From assembly GCF_014694315.1 (NCBI RefSeq), contig NZ_JAAOXD010000007.1:68432-102814 (forward strand): a stretch of 34,383 bases of DNA. Direction: 5' to 3'. This document shows positions 24,110-31,602 of the stretch, in pieces. The position numbers were made by a program, and so were the translations under genes. How positions within the stretch are numbered: position 1 is the first letter of the stretch; every line of letters starts with the position of its first letter. A model generated the notes under the pieces. That model saw only the letters and a list, made by a program, of their open reading frames with translations. It searched no databases and was not told the origin of the DNA. This DNA is from Arthrobacter ipis. GTDB taxonomy: Bacteria; Actinomycetota; Actinomycetes; Actinomycetales; Micrococcaceae.

Positions 24110-25007
24110 GTGCAAGATCAAAATCGACCGCCCCTGCAGTCGTCCACTACCCTCTCGCGCAGGACGGCAATGCTGTCCGCACTCGCATTGCCCCTTTGTA
24201 GAACCTGCCGCCGCCCACGCCGCCCCGCCCGTTGACAACGACCAATCAACGTTTCGGCGGACCTCATACAACGCCACAGTCCTGGACGACCGGCCGTCAG
24301 CGTTTTGGACCATGGGCCATCCCACTTTGGGCATAGAAACCGACATTTCAGGACACGGACATCGGGGCAGGTACCTGGGGAGTCCAAGGTCTGCCACACT
24401 GCCTAACGGGGAGACGGCAACGGTCTTCAATGGGAGTTCCCAGTACATGCAGGTGGGCGACCACCCTGCCCTCAGCCCAGCAACAACCGGTGTACTGACC
24501 CTTGAGGCGTGGATGCGTCCCGACACCCTGCACTTCCCCCACGGGGAGGGGACAGGATATGTCCACTGGATGGGCAAAGGCGCCCCAAACAATCATGAGT
24601 ACGTCGCGCGGATGTATTCATCCGGCAACACAGAGAATCGCGCCAATCGAATCTCCGGTTATCTGTTCAACGCCTCCGGCGGCAAGGGCGCGGGCTCGTA
24701 CTTCCAGCAGGAGGTCCGACCAGGGCAATGGATTCACTACGTCCTTGTCATCAACGCCAACGAGACGAGCGCGAAATACCCCAACGGATACACCAAGATC
24801 TACAGGAACGGCAAGCTGGCCCACCAGAACAACTTGGATTACCGCGGGACACCTGTCACTCCGCATCACGGGAACGCCCCGTTCCGAGTTGGTACCCGCG
24901 ACTTCAATTCCTTCTTCAAGGGAGCCATAGGAAAAGTAGCCATTTACGGCAAAGAATTACCATCACGACGCATCGCCCAGCACTACGCCGCGATGACAAG
25001 GATTTAA
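24110..25007 (+). pseudogene. Tat-exported LamG/concanavalin-like protein with a frameshift in its signal peptide
   Basis: GTG 24110 has TTGGAG 8 nt upstream and starts VQDQNRPPLQSSTTLSRRTA, then MLSALALP, a twin-arginine signal (SRRTAML). The frame then ends early because a run of four Cs (24191-24194) has one base too many. Removing one C continues FVEPAAHAAPPVDNDQ, with an AHA-type cleavage site, and YNATVLDDRPSAFWTMG. The domain (about 230 aa) has LamG hallmarks: ISGHGHRGRYLGSP, TVFNGSSQYMQVGD, GVLTLEAWMRPDTL, WIHYVLVINAN, TKIYRNGKLAHQNN, APFRVGTRDFNSFFKGAIGK and VAIYGKELPSRRIAQHY. An internal ATG at 24312 would make a version without the signal. It is a putative secreted carbohydrate-binding protein. 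If the extra C is a sequencing error, the gene is intact. Confidence 0.65.
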
Positions 25008-25409
25008 GCCTCAATTACCGGGATCCGAACTCACCACTTAGCGTTCTCCAGTTCCCTGTTGCAAGCCGGGAGCGCACCGACCCAGCATAATGCGACCGGT
25101 TGACGCCTTTCACTCCACGTAGGCAATGAAGTACCGGGAAGGATCAAATACACAACCGGCACGTCACCCGCATCGTGCCGAGAGGTCCACCGAATCCGAC
25201 AAGCCGGACAGATTTCGACGCAATCTGCTTCGGCTGCCACGCATTCGCCCATTGTTCTCCGGTTATGTCTCCGTGAGTAGGGCCGACCAAGATCAAGAGG
25301 CGGCCCATGATCTCAAGGCCCTATCTGGCTTGCGCAAACGAGCCGACGCCTGTCCGGGCTGAAAGCTGCACTGCGCCGCGTCCCACTGCCACTATTCACT
25401 CTGGTGCCC
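25008..25409. other. About 400 nt with no recognised gene
   Basis: Short frames on both strands (for example minus 25031-25252, plus 25126-25362) have neither a start signal nor a recognisable family. The adjoining minus-strand WD40 remnant suggests this is eroded coding DNA. Confidence 0.3.
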
Positions 25410-25640
25410 TATCAGGTGTGCTGTGCCCCCTCCCCCGCCAGCGCTGCCGTGGCTGCATCCGACGAGCGTACAGTCCCGCCAGCGCCACCGGAGACAATCC
25501 GCCTGCCGTCCCGGTTGAACGCCACAGTGTAGCGAGGACCGACGTGGCCTGGAGCGGACGCTTACTGCGATGGCGTTCCAGGACCGCACAGTATTGTCCG
25601 TTCCTCCAGTCAATAAGCCGGCGAACGGGACCCGACAGAG
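25410..25640 (-). pseudogene. WD40-repeat remnant
   Basis: The minus strand reads VPFAGLLTGGTDNTVRSWNA in one frame and, after a frame change, GHVGPRYTVAFNRDGRRIVS followed by GGAGGTVRSSDAATAAL in another, ending at a stop. The GH...V.F..DGR.I.SGG..GTVR pattern is a WD40 repeat close in style to those of the large gene at 19319-23614, but on the opposite strand. One to two repeats remain. It probably derives from a second STAND/WD40 or WD40-kinase gene. Confidence 0.55.
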
Positions 25641-25727
25641 CCCACCGCTCGGGCGCCACCCCGGCGCCGAAGCCGCCAGCGTAATGATTCCTAGTCACCT
25701 CGCGGTGTTCCCGCCCCAGTGGAAGGC

Positions 25728-26645
25728 ATGAATCGCATGACCCGCCGAACCAGTACCCACCCAGCAACGGGTCCTGCCCGCGGCCTGATCGCATGCACGG
25801 CGGCGCTGGCCCTGTTACTGAACCTCAGCGGCCTCGCGGTGGCCGACGGTGGGGACCAGGCACCCGTTAGCCGGCCCGCCCAGGTCGGCCAGACAGTGCC
25901 CCTCCCCGCACGTGCCCAGACACCAAACCCCTTACATCAGACGCGCGTGGCAATCGATGTCTCCCTAGCGAAGGCTTCAGGGAGCAGGCCGTCAATGGCC
26001 ATAGTCCCACCGTCAGGAGCGCCAGGCCTCCACCTTCAGGCCAATGCCATACCCGCAACGACGGCGGTTCCCACTCTGCCGTTCCCAAACCGGCGCTCGT
26101 CCCTGCTGGATACGCGCCGGCTGCACAAACTTCGGCTACACCTCACTTCGCCGCTCTCCGGAAACGGCTCGACGCCATCATCGCCAAATATCCCCAGTAC
26201 CATCTCGGCGTTGCCGTGATTGACATGTCCCACGGTATGCTCCACACCTACGGCGCTCAGGGGAAGTTTGTGGCGGCCAGCACGGGGAAGATCCTGGCAG
26301 CCGTCGCGTACTACCACTACGCCGAACGCGGCCTGCTGTCCCTCACGGCACCCAGGGGACGCTATACCGCAGCCTTTCAGCTCCGGCAGATGATCCAGCA
26401 GAGCAACAACGATTCCTGGGCACTGATTCTGAAGGCCATCGGCAACCAACGAATCCATGATTATGCTGCCGCGCTAGGGATTCCCTACGCCAGGCCACTC
26501 AACAAGCTTTCCCCCGTTGAGACCGCCACGCTGCTGTACCTGCTGTACACCGGGCAACTGATCAGCACGGCGCACGCAAACCAACTGCTCTCCTACATGC
26601 AACACACGAACTACGAAGCCCTCATCCCCGCCGCCGTCCCACCCT
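25728..26645 (+). pseudogene. Class-A beta-lactamase-like serine hydrolase, frameshifted and 3'-truncated
   Basis: ATG 25728 (or 25737, which is better spaced from GGAAGG) starts a signal-anchored N-terminus: MNRMTRRTSTHP, then GLIACTAALALLLNLSGLAV. A frame change between about 26030 and 26100 is needed to reach the catalytic domain: HFAALRKRLDAIIAKYPQYH, LGVAVIDMSHGMLHTYGAQG, then FVAASTGKILAAVAYYHYAE with the S-x-x-K motif (STGK), and MIQQSNNDSWALI with SxN. It continues LLSYMQHTNYEALIPAAVPP and stops matching there; the expected C-terminal part with the K-T/S-G strand is replaced by an SDR fragment. The original was an exported penicillin-binding or beta-lactamase-like hydrolase. Confidence 0.7.
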
Positions 26646-26664
26646 CCATCACCGGCGTAGCTCC

Positions 26665-26955
26665 GGTGTCTCAGGCCTCACCCGCGTCGCCGCACTCGAT
26701 TACGCCGGCCAGGGAATCCGGATCAACGCGATCGCTCCCGGACCGATACTCACCGACCGGCTCGCTGCGGCGGGCCAAGCCGCCCAGGAGCACGTGGCCT
26801 CCACCGTTCCGCTTGGCCGGATCGGCACGCCAGGCGATGTTGCTGCCGCCGCACTCTGGCTCTGCTCGGACCAGTCCTCGTTTGTCACCGGTACCGTTCC
26901 TACCGTCGACGGCGGCAGGCTCGCGGGAACGCCTGCCTTCAACGTCAGGAAGTGA
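26665..26955 (+). pseudogene. C-terminal fragment of an SDR-family oxidoreductase
   Basis: 97 codons read GVSGLTRVAALDYAGQGIRI, NAIAPGPILTDRLAAAG, PLGRIGTPGDVAAAALWLCS and FVTGTVPTVDGGRLAG, ending NVRK and TGA. This is the C-terminal part of a classical short-chain dehydrogenase after the YxxxK helix (NAIAPG, GRIGTPGDVA and VDGG motifs). The Rossmann N-terminus and active-site Tyr/Lys are absent. It joins the hydrolase remnant at about 26650, and its frame differs from that gene's, so this is a deletion scar rather than a fusion protein. Confidence 0.75.
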
Positions 26956-27184
26956 CGGCGTCGAGCAGACGTCGGAAACGACCACCGGCCGGTGTGGCGC
27001 CGATATATGCGCCCGATGACTGGCGGGTCATCCTCGCGCTCGGGGTGTGGTGCCACGAGGTGCATGGCCGCACCCGGCTGATGTCCGTTGGGCTCCAAAT
27101 GAGCAGACACCGGTTGTAGTCTGGCCTTGGTCTCTACGGAACGGAAACGCTCCGTAACCGAGTTGCGGTACTGAGGGGGAGAAA

Positions 27185-28218
27185 ATGGGCGAAAATCCAG
27201 GTCCTTCCGGCTGGGGTCAGGCGAATGGGCGTCAACAAAGTCACGTGCCGCCGATGCCCCCGCGGCCTCCCCATAGGCCCAAGCGCCGACTGACCCTTAA
27301 GACGTGGCTCATCATTGCTGGCGCTGTCCTCGGGCTCGGCATCATCGGCAACCTCCTCCCGGACCGTCCCGGCCCGACACGAACGGCTTTCCCGACAACT
27401 GCCCGGCACCCGTGACCGCGGCTCCGAAGACGCCGCCGGTGGCGCAGGCCAAGCCAACCGTCACACCCACGCGGCGGATCATGACTACAACCCCCACCAA
27501 GACGCCAACACCTACGCCTACTCCCACGATGAACGCCCGGGAAGCATCCAACGACTGGTGGTTCGACCGGGGCGGGAACCAAATCAACTCAACAATCAGC
27601 GTCCTGGATCGGTTTGCGGCCACCGCCCAGGCTGGCAATTTGGCAGACGCGCAGGTGAACTGTTCGCAGCTGCAGGACTACGCATCCATGTGGTCACCGC
27701 AGAGCTTGCTGCATATTCCTGACCCCGATCCAGCCGTTGGAGGTGACCTTGTGCAGGCCTTCGAAGACGGCAGAACCGGCACTCAAATCGCCGCTGACAA
27801 GTGTGCCAAGTTTTTCGAAAAGAACGACCAGGGAGCCCTGTCCCAGTCCATCCAGTACGCCGCAGCCGGTTCTGCCGAGCTAGTCAAAGTCCAAAACGGT
27901 CTGCTTCGCCTCCAAGGGCTCACACCGCCTGAGGAGCCCAATACGCCTGCCGTCCCACAGACGCCGCCCGATATGACTGAGGTCCCCCAGGCAGAGTGCC
28001 TCGGCGCCAGGTTCCGCTACGAGAAGCTTGCCGGACTCAGCTGCGATGAGGCGATTGCAGCCTGGGACCGAGTGCTGAAGACCGGAAACGTGGATAACCA
28101 ATACATCGAAACCAGTGACTGGCTTTGCTTTTACCCAGTCCCTGAGGAAAGTCCTGCCGACCTGTTGTGCTTCCGCAGTGGTCCCGTGGATGCCTCATTC
28201 GAAGCATGGAAAAGGTAG
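27185..28218 (+). pseudogene. Membrane-anchored Pro/Thr-rich extracytoplasmic protein, one frameshift
   Basis: ATG 27185 has a strong AGGGGGAG just upstream. The N-terminus is cytoplasmic and Pro-rich (MGENPGPSGWGQANGRQQSH ... PPHRPKRRLTLK), followed by a TM helix (TWLIIAGAVLGLGIIGNLL). The frame ends at 27415. From about 27355-27415 a second frame takes over: CPAPVTAAPKTPPVAQAKPT, a TPTKTPTPTPTPTM linker, then a globular part (SVLDRFAATAQAGNLADAQV ... AECLGARFRYEKLAGLSC ... WLCFYPVPEESPADLLCF) to TAG 28216-28218. Together they form one plausible protein of about 340 aa, with six cysteines in the exported domain. One indel separates the halves; it may be real or an error. Function unknown. 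Confidence 0.6.
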
Positions 28219-28300
28219 CGCGGCCGTTGCCACCTGGAATTGCCGCTAGACGCCGTTTGGTTCCCTCGCAGTCGCTGCACTCCGGGAGCATACTGGGCGC

Positions 28301-28699
28301 ATGGCTGACACCGACGATTTCCTGTCCTGGGTGAGGTCCTCGTTATACGAGGCGGAACTGGCCCTTCACAACGGGGACGCCGAACCCCGGCGGGCAATCT
28401 GGTCCCGCAAGGAGCCGGTCAGCATTCTTGGCGCCTGGCAGAACTGCTTCGGACAGCGGGAGGTGCACGACGTGTTCGCCAGCCTTGAGCGGCGGTTCGC
28501 GAACTGCACGTCGTACGAGTTCGAGCTGCTGTCTCATGGCGTCGTCGGCGACATGGCTTATACGGTCGGCATGGAACATATTTCCACCTCGGTGGACGCG
28601 GAACCCCGCAGCTTCGTCCTGCGGGCCACACAGGTCTACCGACGCGAAGACGGCGAATGGAAAGTTGTTCACCGGCATGCCGACACGGTAGCCGAGTAA
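28301..28699 (+). CDS. NTF2-like / SnoaL-type protein, 132 aa
   Basis: ATG 28301. The protein is intact and of the usual NTF2-like length. It begins with a helix (DDFLSWVRSSLYEAELALHN), then GDAEPRRAIWSRKEPVSILG (the 'W S ... P V S ... G' entry strand of DUF4440/SnoaL-3 proteins). It continues GQREVHDVFASLERRFANCT, VVGDMAYTVGMEH and RATQVYRREDGEWKVVHRHA, the typical closing strand. Such proteins form small cone-shaped pockets and may be enzymes or binding proteins; the substrate cannot be told. No ribosome site stands out. It follows the frameshifted gene by 80 nt on the same strand. Confidence 0.8.
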   Translation: MADTDDFLSWVRSSLYEAELALHNGDAEPRRAIWSRKEPVSILGAWQNCFGQREVHDVFASLERRFANCTSYEFELLSHGVVGDMAYTVGMEHISTSVDAEPRSFVLRATQVYRREDGEWKVVHRHADTVAE

Positions 28700-28890
28700 G
28701 GTCCTCCCGGTGCGAGGCGCCGATCAGAGCCTGTTATCTGTAGTTTCTGACGGCCAGGCCCGCGGCATTCAGTGGAAACGTACATGTTGCGCTGTCCCGG
28801 AATACCCTTGGGGTTCAAAGCGACCGCTGGTTTGAGGCGATGGCTCTGCTTACACTCGGGGAACATGGGTGCCCGACTCTGGAGGCGCAG

Positions 28891-29187
28891 ATGCCCGCAC
28901 TTTTGATCGCCCGGTTCCGCGGGGACGTCGAAGAATTGACCCGCGCTTACGACCGGGCGCACAAGGTAATCATGGAGGCTGGCGGACCGCCCGGAGAGCT
29001 GCGTCATCATTGCGCGGTCGGTGACGACTCGCTGTATCTCATCGGGGTTTGGGAGTCCGAGGAGCTTCTCAGAGCCCGTTTCGGCAGTGACCGCTTCCAA
29101 AGAATCCTTGCCGAAGCGGGGTTTCCTTCCATGGACGACGCTGAGGTTACGATCCTGCACCTGCACGCGATCGAACCGCCGCTGTAG
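28891..29187 (+). CDS. Small ABM/EthD-like protein, 98 aa
   Basis: The ATG at 28891 is chosen because GGAGG lies 5 nt upstream; an upstream ATG at 28840 has none. The protein (MPALLIARFRGDVEELTRAY, then HKVIMEAGGPPGELRHHCAV, DDSLYLIGVWESEELLRARF, and QRILAEAGFPSMDDAEVTIL) has a beta-alpha-beta-beta-alpha-beta pattern. It resembles dimeric alpha-beta-barrel (ABM/EthD-type) proteins, including the VWESEE motif seen in many actinobacterial members. No catalytic residues can be assigned. Intact and probably monocistronic. Confidence 0.7.
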   Translation: MPALLIARFRGDVEELTRAYDRAHKVIMEAGGPPGELRHHCAVGDDSLYLIGVWESEELLRARFGSDRFQRILAEAGFPSMDDAEVTILHLHAIEPPL

Positions 29188-29525
29188 GCAAAGGGCCGGT
29201 CAACGAAGAGCTCAGAGGTCTTCGTCGGGATGGTGTCCTACAGGGGTCATTGCGTCGAAGCGATCCGGGTCCTCCAGATAGGTCAGGGAAAAGATCTCCC
29301 TGAGGACATGCACTGCGGCTACGGCGAAGACATCACCGTCAACGACGCCGACGGTCGCCTCTACAACCAGGAGACGTGCCGGTGCGGGATGCCCCTCGGA
29401 ATGCACTTGTCACTGGAGACGCAGCCGCCCAAGAGCGGGGCAACGCGTGGACGTCCTCCGACCATCACTGGAACCTCGTATTCAAGGCGGGCACGAGACT
29501 GGCAGTGGACGAAAGCTGAGGCTGC
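29188..29525. other. Ambiguous 340 nt with overlapping ORFs on both strands
   Basis: The plus strand (ATG 29230, reading MVSYRGHCVEAIRVLQIGQG and DMHCGYGEDITVNDADGRLY) and the minus strand (29406 to 29212, ending YLEDPDRFDAMTPVGHHPDE) are both open and protein-like. The plus frame has the stronger GC bias at the third position but no natural end; the minus frame has a stop-bounded C-terminus. Only one can be real, and I cannot decide which. Confidence 0.3.
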
Positions 29526-29630
29526 CTATGCGCCAATCACTTCAGGTCGCCAGATAATCCAGGCCGCGATGATTACGAGGACCAGGGCAACCGTCAGCAG
29601 CGCCGTGGCGAGAAGCGCCTTGGGCTTCAT
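29526..29630 (-). CDS. Single-TM small membrane protein, 34 aa
   Basis: ATG at 29630, stop at 29526-29528. The peptide starts MKPKALLATALLTVALVLVI, continues IAAWIIW and ends RPEVIGA. A basic N-terminus is followed by an almost perfect TM helix with a Trp belt, typical of genuine small membrane proteins. The Shine-Dalgarno is weak. Nothing else on this stretch of either strand is more convincing. Confidence 0.5.
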   Translation of the reverse strand: MKPKALLATALLTVALVLVIIAAWIIWRPEVIGA

Positions 29631-29710
29631 GGGCTATGGCGTAAGTCCTTGGACTGCTTGCGCCGACATTCACCCGCCCGCTGAGCCTGCGAAAGATTTG
29701 GACTGACGCC

Positions 29711-29806
29711 ATGAGCACCAGGACTCGCGAATACAGCCAGCTGCGTGCCAAAGTCAGCGCCCGCTTCAACGCCCACGACCTGCAGCCGGACGCGGAGTTG
29801 ACATGA
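29711..29806 (+). pseudogene. Truncated copy of the small gene at 2601
   Basis: ATG 29711 begins MSTRTREYSQLRAKVSARFN, then AHDLQPDAELT and TGA (31 aa). The first 24 residues match the 97-codon frame at 2601-2894 (STRTREYSRLRSEVTACLNA, then AHDLLG). Nucleotide similarity stops after CACGACCTGC. The rest of the protein is gone, and the frame runs into the leader of the Rieske gene, whose ATG is 8 nt after this stop. Both copies are in the same orientation, 27 kb apart. Confidence 0.65.
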
Positions 29807-29813
29807 TAGGTCC

Positions 29814-30257
29814 ATGAATTCCGGAAAACCCCTGCCCAGACGTTTCCTGCTGCTGGGGACGGCTGCCACCACAGCGGGCGGTGCACTGTCCGCCTGCTCC
29901 GTCGCACCCACAGGCAGCACAACCGTCCCTGCGGCTCCCGACGCTTCAGCGCCACCGGGCCATCCCTTCCGGATCGGCAAGCTCAGCGACATTAACGTCG
30001 GCGACACCGCCACGGGGAAAGCCAACGGAAGGACCGTCGTTGTCTTCAGACCTGAAGACCGCAAGGTCGTGGCCTACGATGCAACGTGCACGCACGCCGG
30101 CTGCACGGTGGCACCAGTCGGGACGACCTTCGAATGTCCCTGTCACGGCTCCACGTTCAACGGATCGGACGGAAGCGTCGTCAGCGGACCGGCGCGCCGT
30201 CCTCTCACGTCTCTGACCGCCGCTATCGATGGGGACTGGATCACGATCCTCGCCTGA
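29814..30257 (+). CDS. Tat-exported Rieske [2Fe-2S] lipoprotein, 147 aa
   Basis: ATG 29814 begins MNSGKPLPRRFLLLGTAATT, a twin-arginine signal with the RRFLLLG core, followed by a lipobox ending LSAC (Cys28). After a Thr/Ala/Pro linker comes a compact Rieske domain with cluster ligands Cys92/His94 in CTHAGC and Cys108/His111 in CPCHGS; Cys97 and Cys110 are the likely disulphide pair. The end (SGPARRPLTSLTAAIDGDWI) is the usual Pro-loop and closing strand. It is probably an extracytoplasmic, membrane-tethered electron-transfer protein. No cytochrome b, oxygenase or other redox partner is encoded nearby, so the partner is unknown. Confidence 0.9.
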   Translation: MNSGKPLPRRFLLLGTAATTAGGALSACSVAPTGSTTVPAAPDASAPPGHPFRIGKLSDINVGDTATGKANGRTVVVFRPEDRKVVAYDATCTHAGCTVAPVGTTFECPCHGSTFNGSDGSVVSGPARRPLTSLTAAIDGDWITILA

Positions 30258-30598
30258 CTGTCCGGATCCCAAGGAGCATGTGCTGCCTCTGAGCCCGGCA
30301 GCCTCGATGTGCGCGCTTCCCTACCCCGCACAGGCGAGCGGAAACTCAGAGGAAGAGCTTTGTGATGCCCTGCTCACTGCCCACCTCTACATTGAACATT
30401 GGTGACCCCTAACCTCCATCACAGATATGTATCCGAACAGCCCTGAACTGCAGAGGTATTGGAATTTGTGTGGATAATACCCATGCAAATTTTCAAATTT
30501 TGGTGCCAGACCCGGCAGTTAGGTGGGGTGGCGCTCCAACGTTCCAGGTGATCTATGGGGCGCTATAGGTTGGGGGCAGAACCGGACAGGAGATGCCC
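30258..30598. other. About 340-nt intergenic region with AT-rich tandem repeat
   Basis: No gene. An AT-rich stretch at about 30460-30505 contains a short tandem repeat (CAAATTTTCAAATTTTGG, 30486-30503) and TGGATAATACC (30471-30481), whose TAATAC could be a -10 element for the gene starting at 30599. No convincing -35 is placed. Confidence 0.35.
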
Positions 30599-31153
30599 AT
30601 GGGTTACACCCACTACTTCCCAGGTCTTGCGGCCACGGCGGATGTCATCGCCGATGCCAGGAAGATCATTGAAGCCTCCGCGGTGACCATCTGTGGCCCG
30701 GCCGGCCAGGGACCGCCAGTCCTGAACGAAGAGGACGGAATCCTCCTGAACGGATTTAAGGCCGCCGGTGATGCCTACGAGACGTTCCACCTGCGCGGCA
30801 CCAAAGCGCCGCCCTACCCGGACATGTGCACGTTCTGCACGACGGAGAACCGGCCCTACGACGTCGTGGTCACCGCCATCCTGATCGCCGCGGCGGTCCG
30901 GTCTCTGGACTCCACCACCGGCACCATTCGCAGCGACGGCCGGTGGGACAACTGGAAATCGGGCCCGCTTCAACCGCTCCCCCGCAGTACCAGAAAGGTG
31001 CATCCAGAAACGGTCGTTTCCGACTTGTGTTGTTCTCACTCACTGACGGGCTGTTGGCTCAGGCAAACACCGCCAGCCTTTTCGGGCCATTTTCTCAGCT
31101 CAGCAGGGCCATCATTTGAGAACGCGTGGACCGTGAAAGATGTTGGTGATTAG
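30599..31153 (+). CDS. MGYTHYF-type phage-associated protein, altered C-terminus
   Basis: The ATG at 30599 is preferred: AGGAG lies 6 nt upstream, whereas the ATG at 30593 overlaps that site. The N-terminal 125 residues (MGYTHYFPGLAATADVIADA, EDGILLNGFKAAGDAYETFH, DMCTFCTTENRPYDVVVTAI, AAVRSLDSTTGTIRSDGRWD) are typical of a conserved family of unknown function common in actinophages and mobile elements. It carries a CxxC pair in CTFC. From about residue 125 (NWKSGPLQPLPRSTRK...) the composition changes to Cys/Ser/Pro-rich sequence, so the original C-terminus has probably been replaced after a deletion or frameshift. Confidence 0.6.
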   Translation: MGYTHYFPGLAATADVIADARKIIEASAVTICGPAGQGPPVLNEEDGILLNGFKAAGDAYETFHLRGTKAPPYPDMCTFCTTENRPYDVVVTAILIAAAVRSLDSTTGTIRSDGRWDNWKSGPLQPLPRSTRKVHPETVVSDLCCSHSLTGCWLRQTPPAFSGHFLSSAGPSFENAWTVKDVGD

Positions 31154-31161
31154 CGCCGCCG

Positions 31162-31317
31162 ATGGATGACAGGAGTTACCCCGCCAAGGACGAAGCAGCC
31201 GCCGTTGGTCGTAACACGGCTGAAGCGGACAACGTGAAGCACGTCATCAAGACCCAGGACGGCCGGATCTCCTGGATGAACAGTTACGGCAATGATCCCG
31301 GGAACGTCCCCGGCTAA
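31162..31317 (+). CDS. DUF2188-like small protein, N-terminally short, 51 aa
   Basis: ATG 31162 to TAA 31315-31317. The peptide (MDDRSYPAKDEAAAVGRNTA, EADNVKHVIKTQDGRISWMN, ending SYGNDPGNVPG) matches the C-terminal half of DUF2188 proteins, which end with H.GRI...SYGNDP. The N-terminal strand pair (H.VPH..GW.V) is missing, and no ribosome site is present. It is therefore probably a truncated relic, although a short functional product cannot be excluded. It follows the phage-like gene by 8 nt. Confidence 0.45.
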   Translation: MDDRSYPAKDEAAAVGRNTAEADNVKHVIKTQDGRISWMNSYGNDPGNVPG

Positions 31318-31344
31318 CGGTCGAAAAGGCCAAGGAGTGGTTGA

Positions 31345-31602
31345 AAGGCAAGCGGCCCAACTTGTCCAACACCCACCGGATGCATCTACTCACGACAGCA
31401 CGCCCCCGGCGGCCATCCCGACTGTGTCCTTGCTTACGTTCCGGACAAAGTTGAGGAAACTCGCGGGTGGACATGGAAACCTAAAGGATGCACCCCCAAT
31501 GGGTCGAACACCCATTTGGAGCACCACCTGACCATCGACGCAGAACTGACTGCACGGACAAAGCTGGAAATAAATGACCAAAACTGGCAACAAGGACACT
31601 GA
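31345..31602 (+). pseudogene. Cysteine-containing protein fragment without a start codon
   Basis: After an in-frame TGA at 31342-31344 the frame is open to TGA 31600-31602 and reads GCIYSRQHAPGGHPDCVLAY, VPDKVEETRGWTWKPKGCTP, then NGSNTHLEHHLTIDAELTAR. The composition is strikingly natural. There is no ATG, GTG or TTG early enough to start it. A different frame just before it (VEKAKEWLKGKRPNLSNTHR) may be its lost beginning, in which case one frameshift near 31380 killed the gene. It overlaps the next gene's start by 29 nt. Confidence 0.35.
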
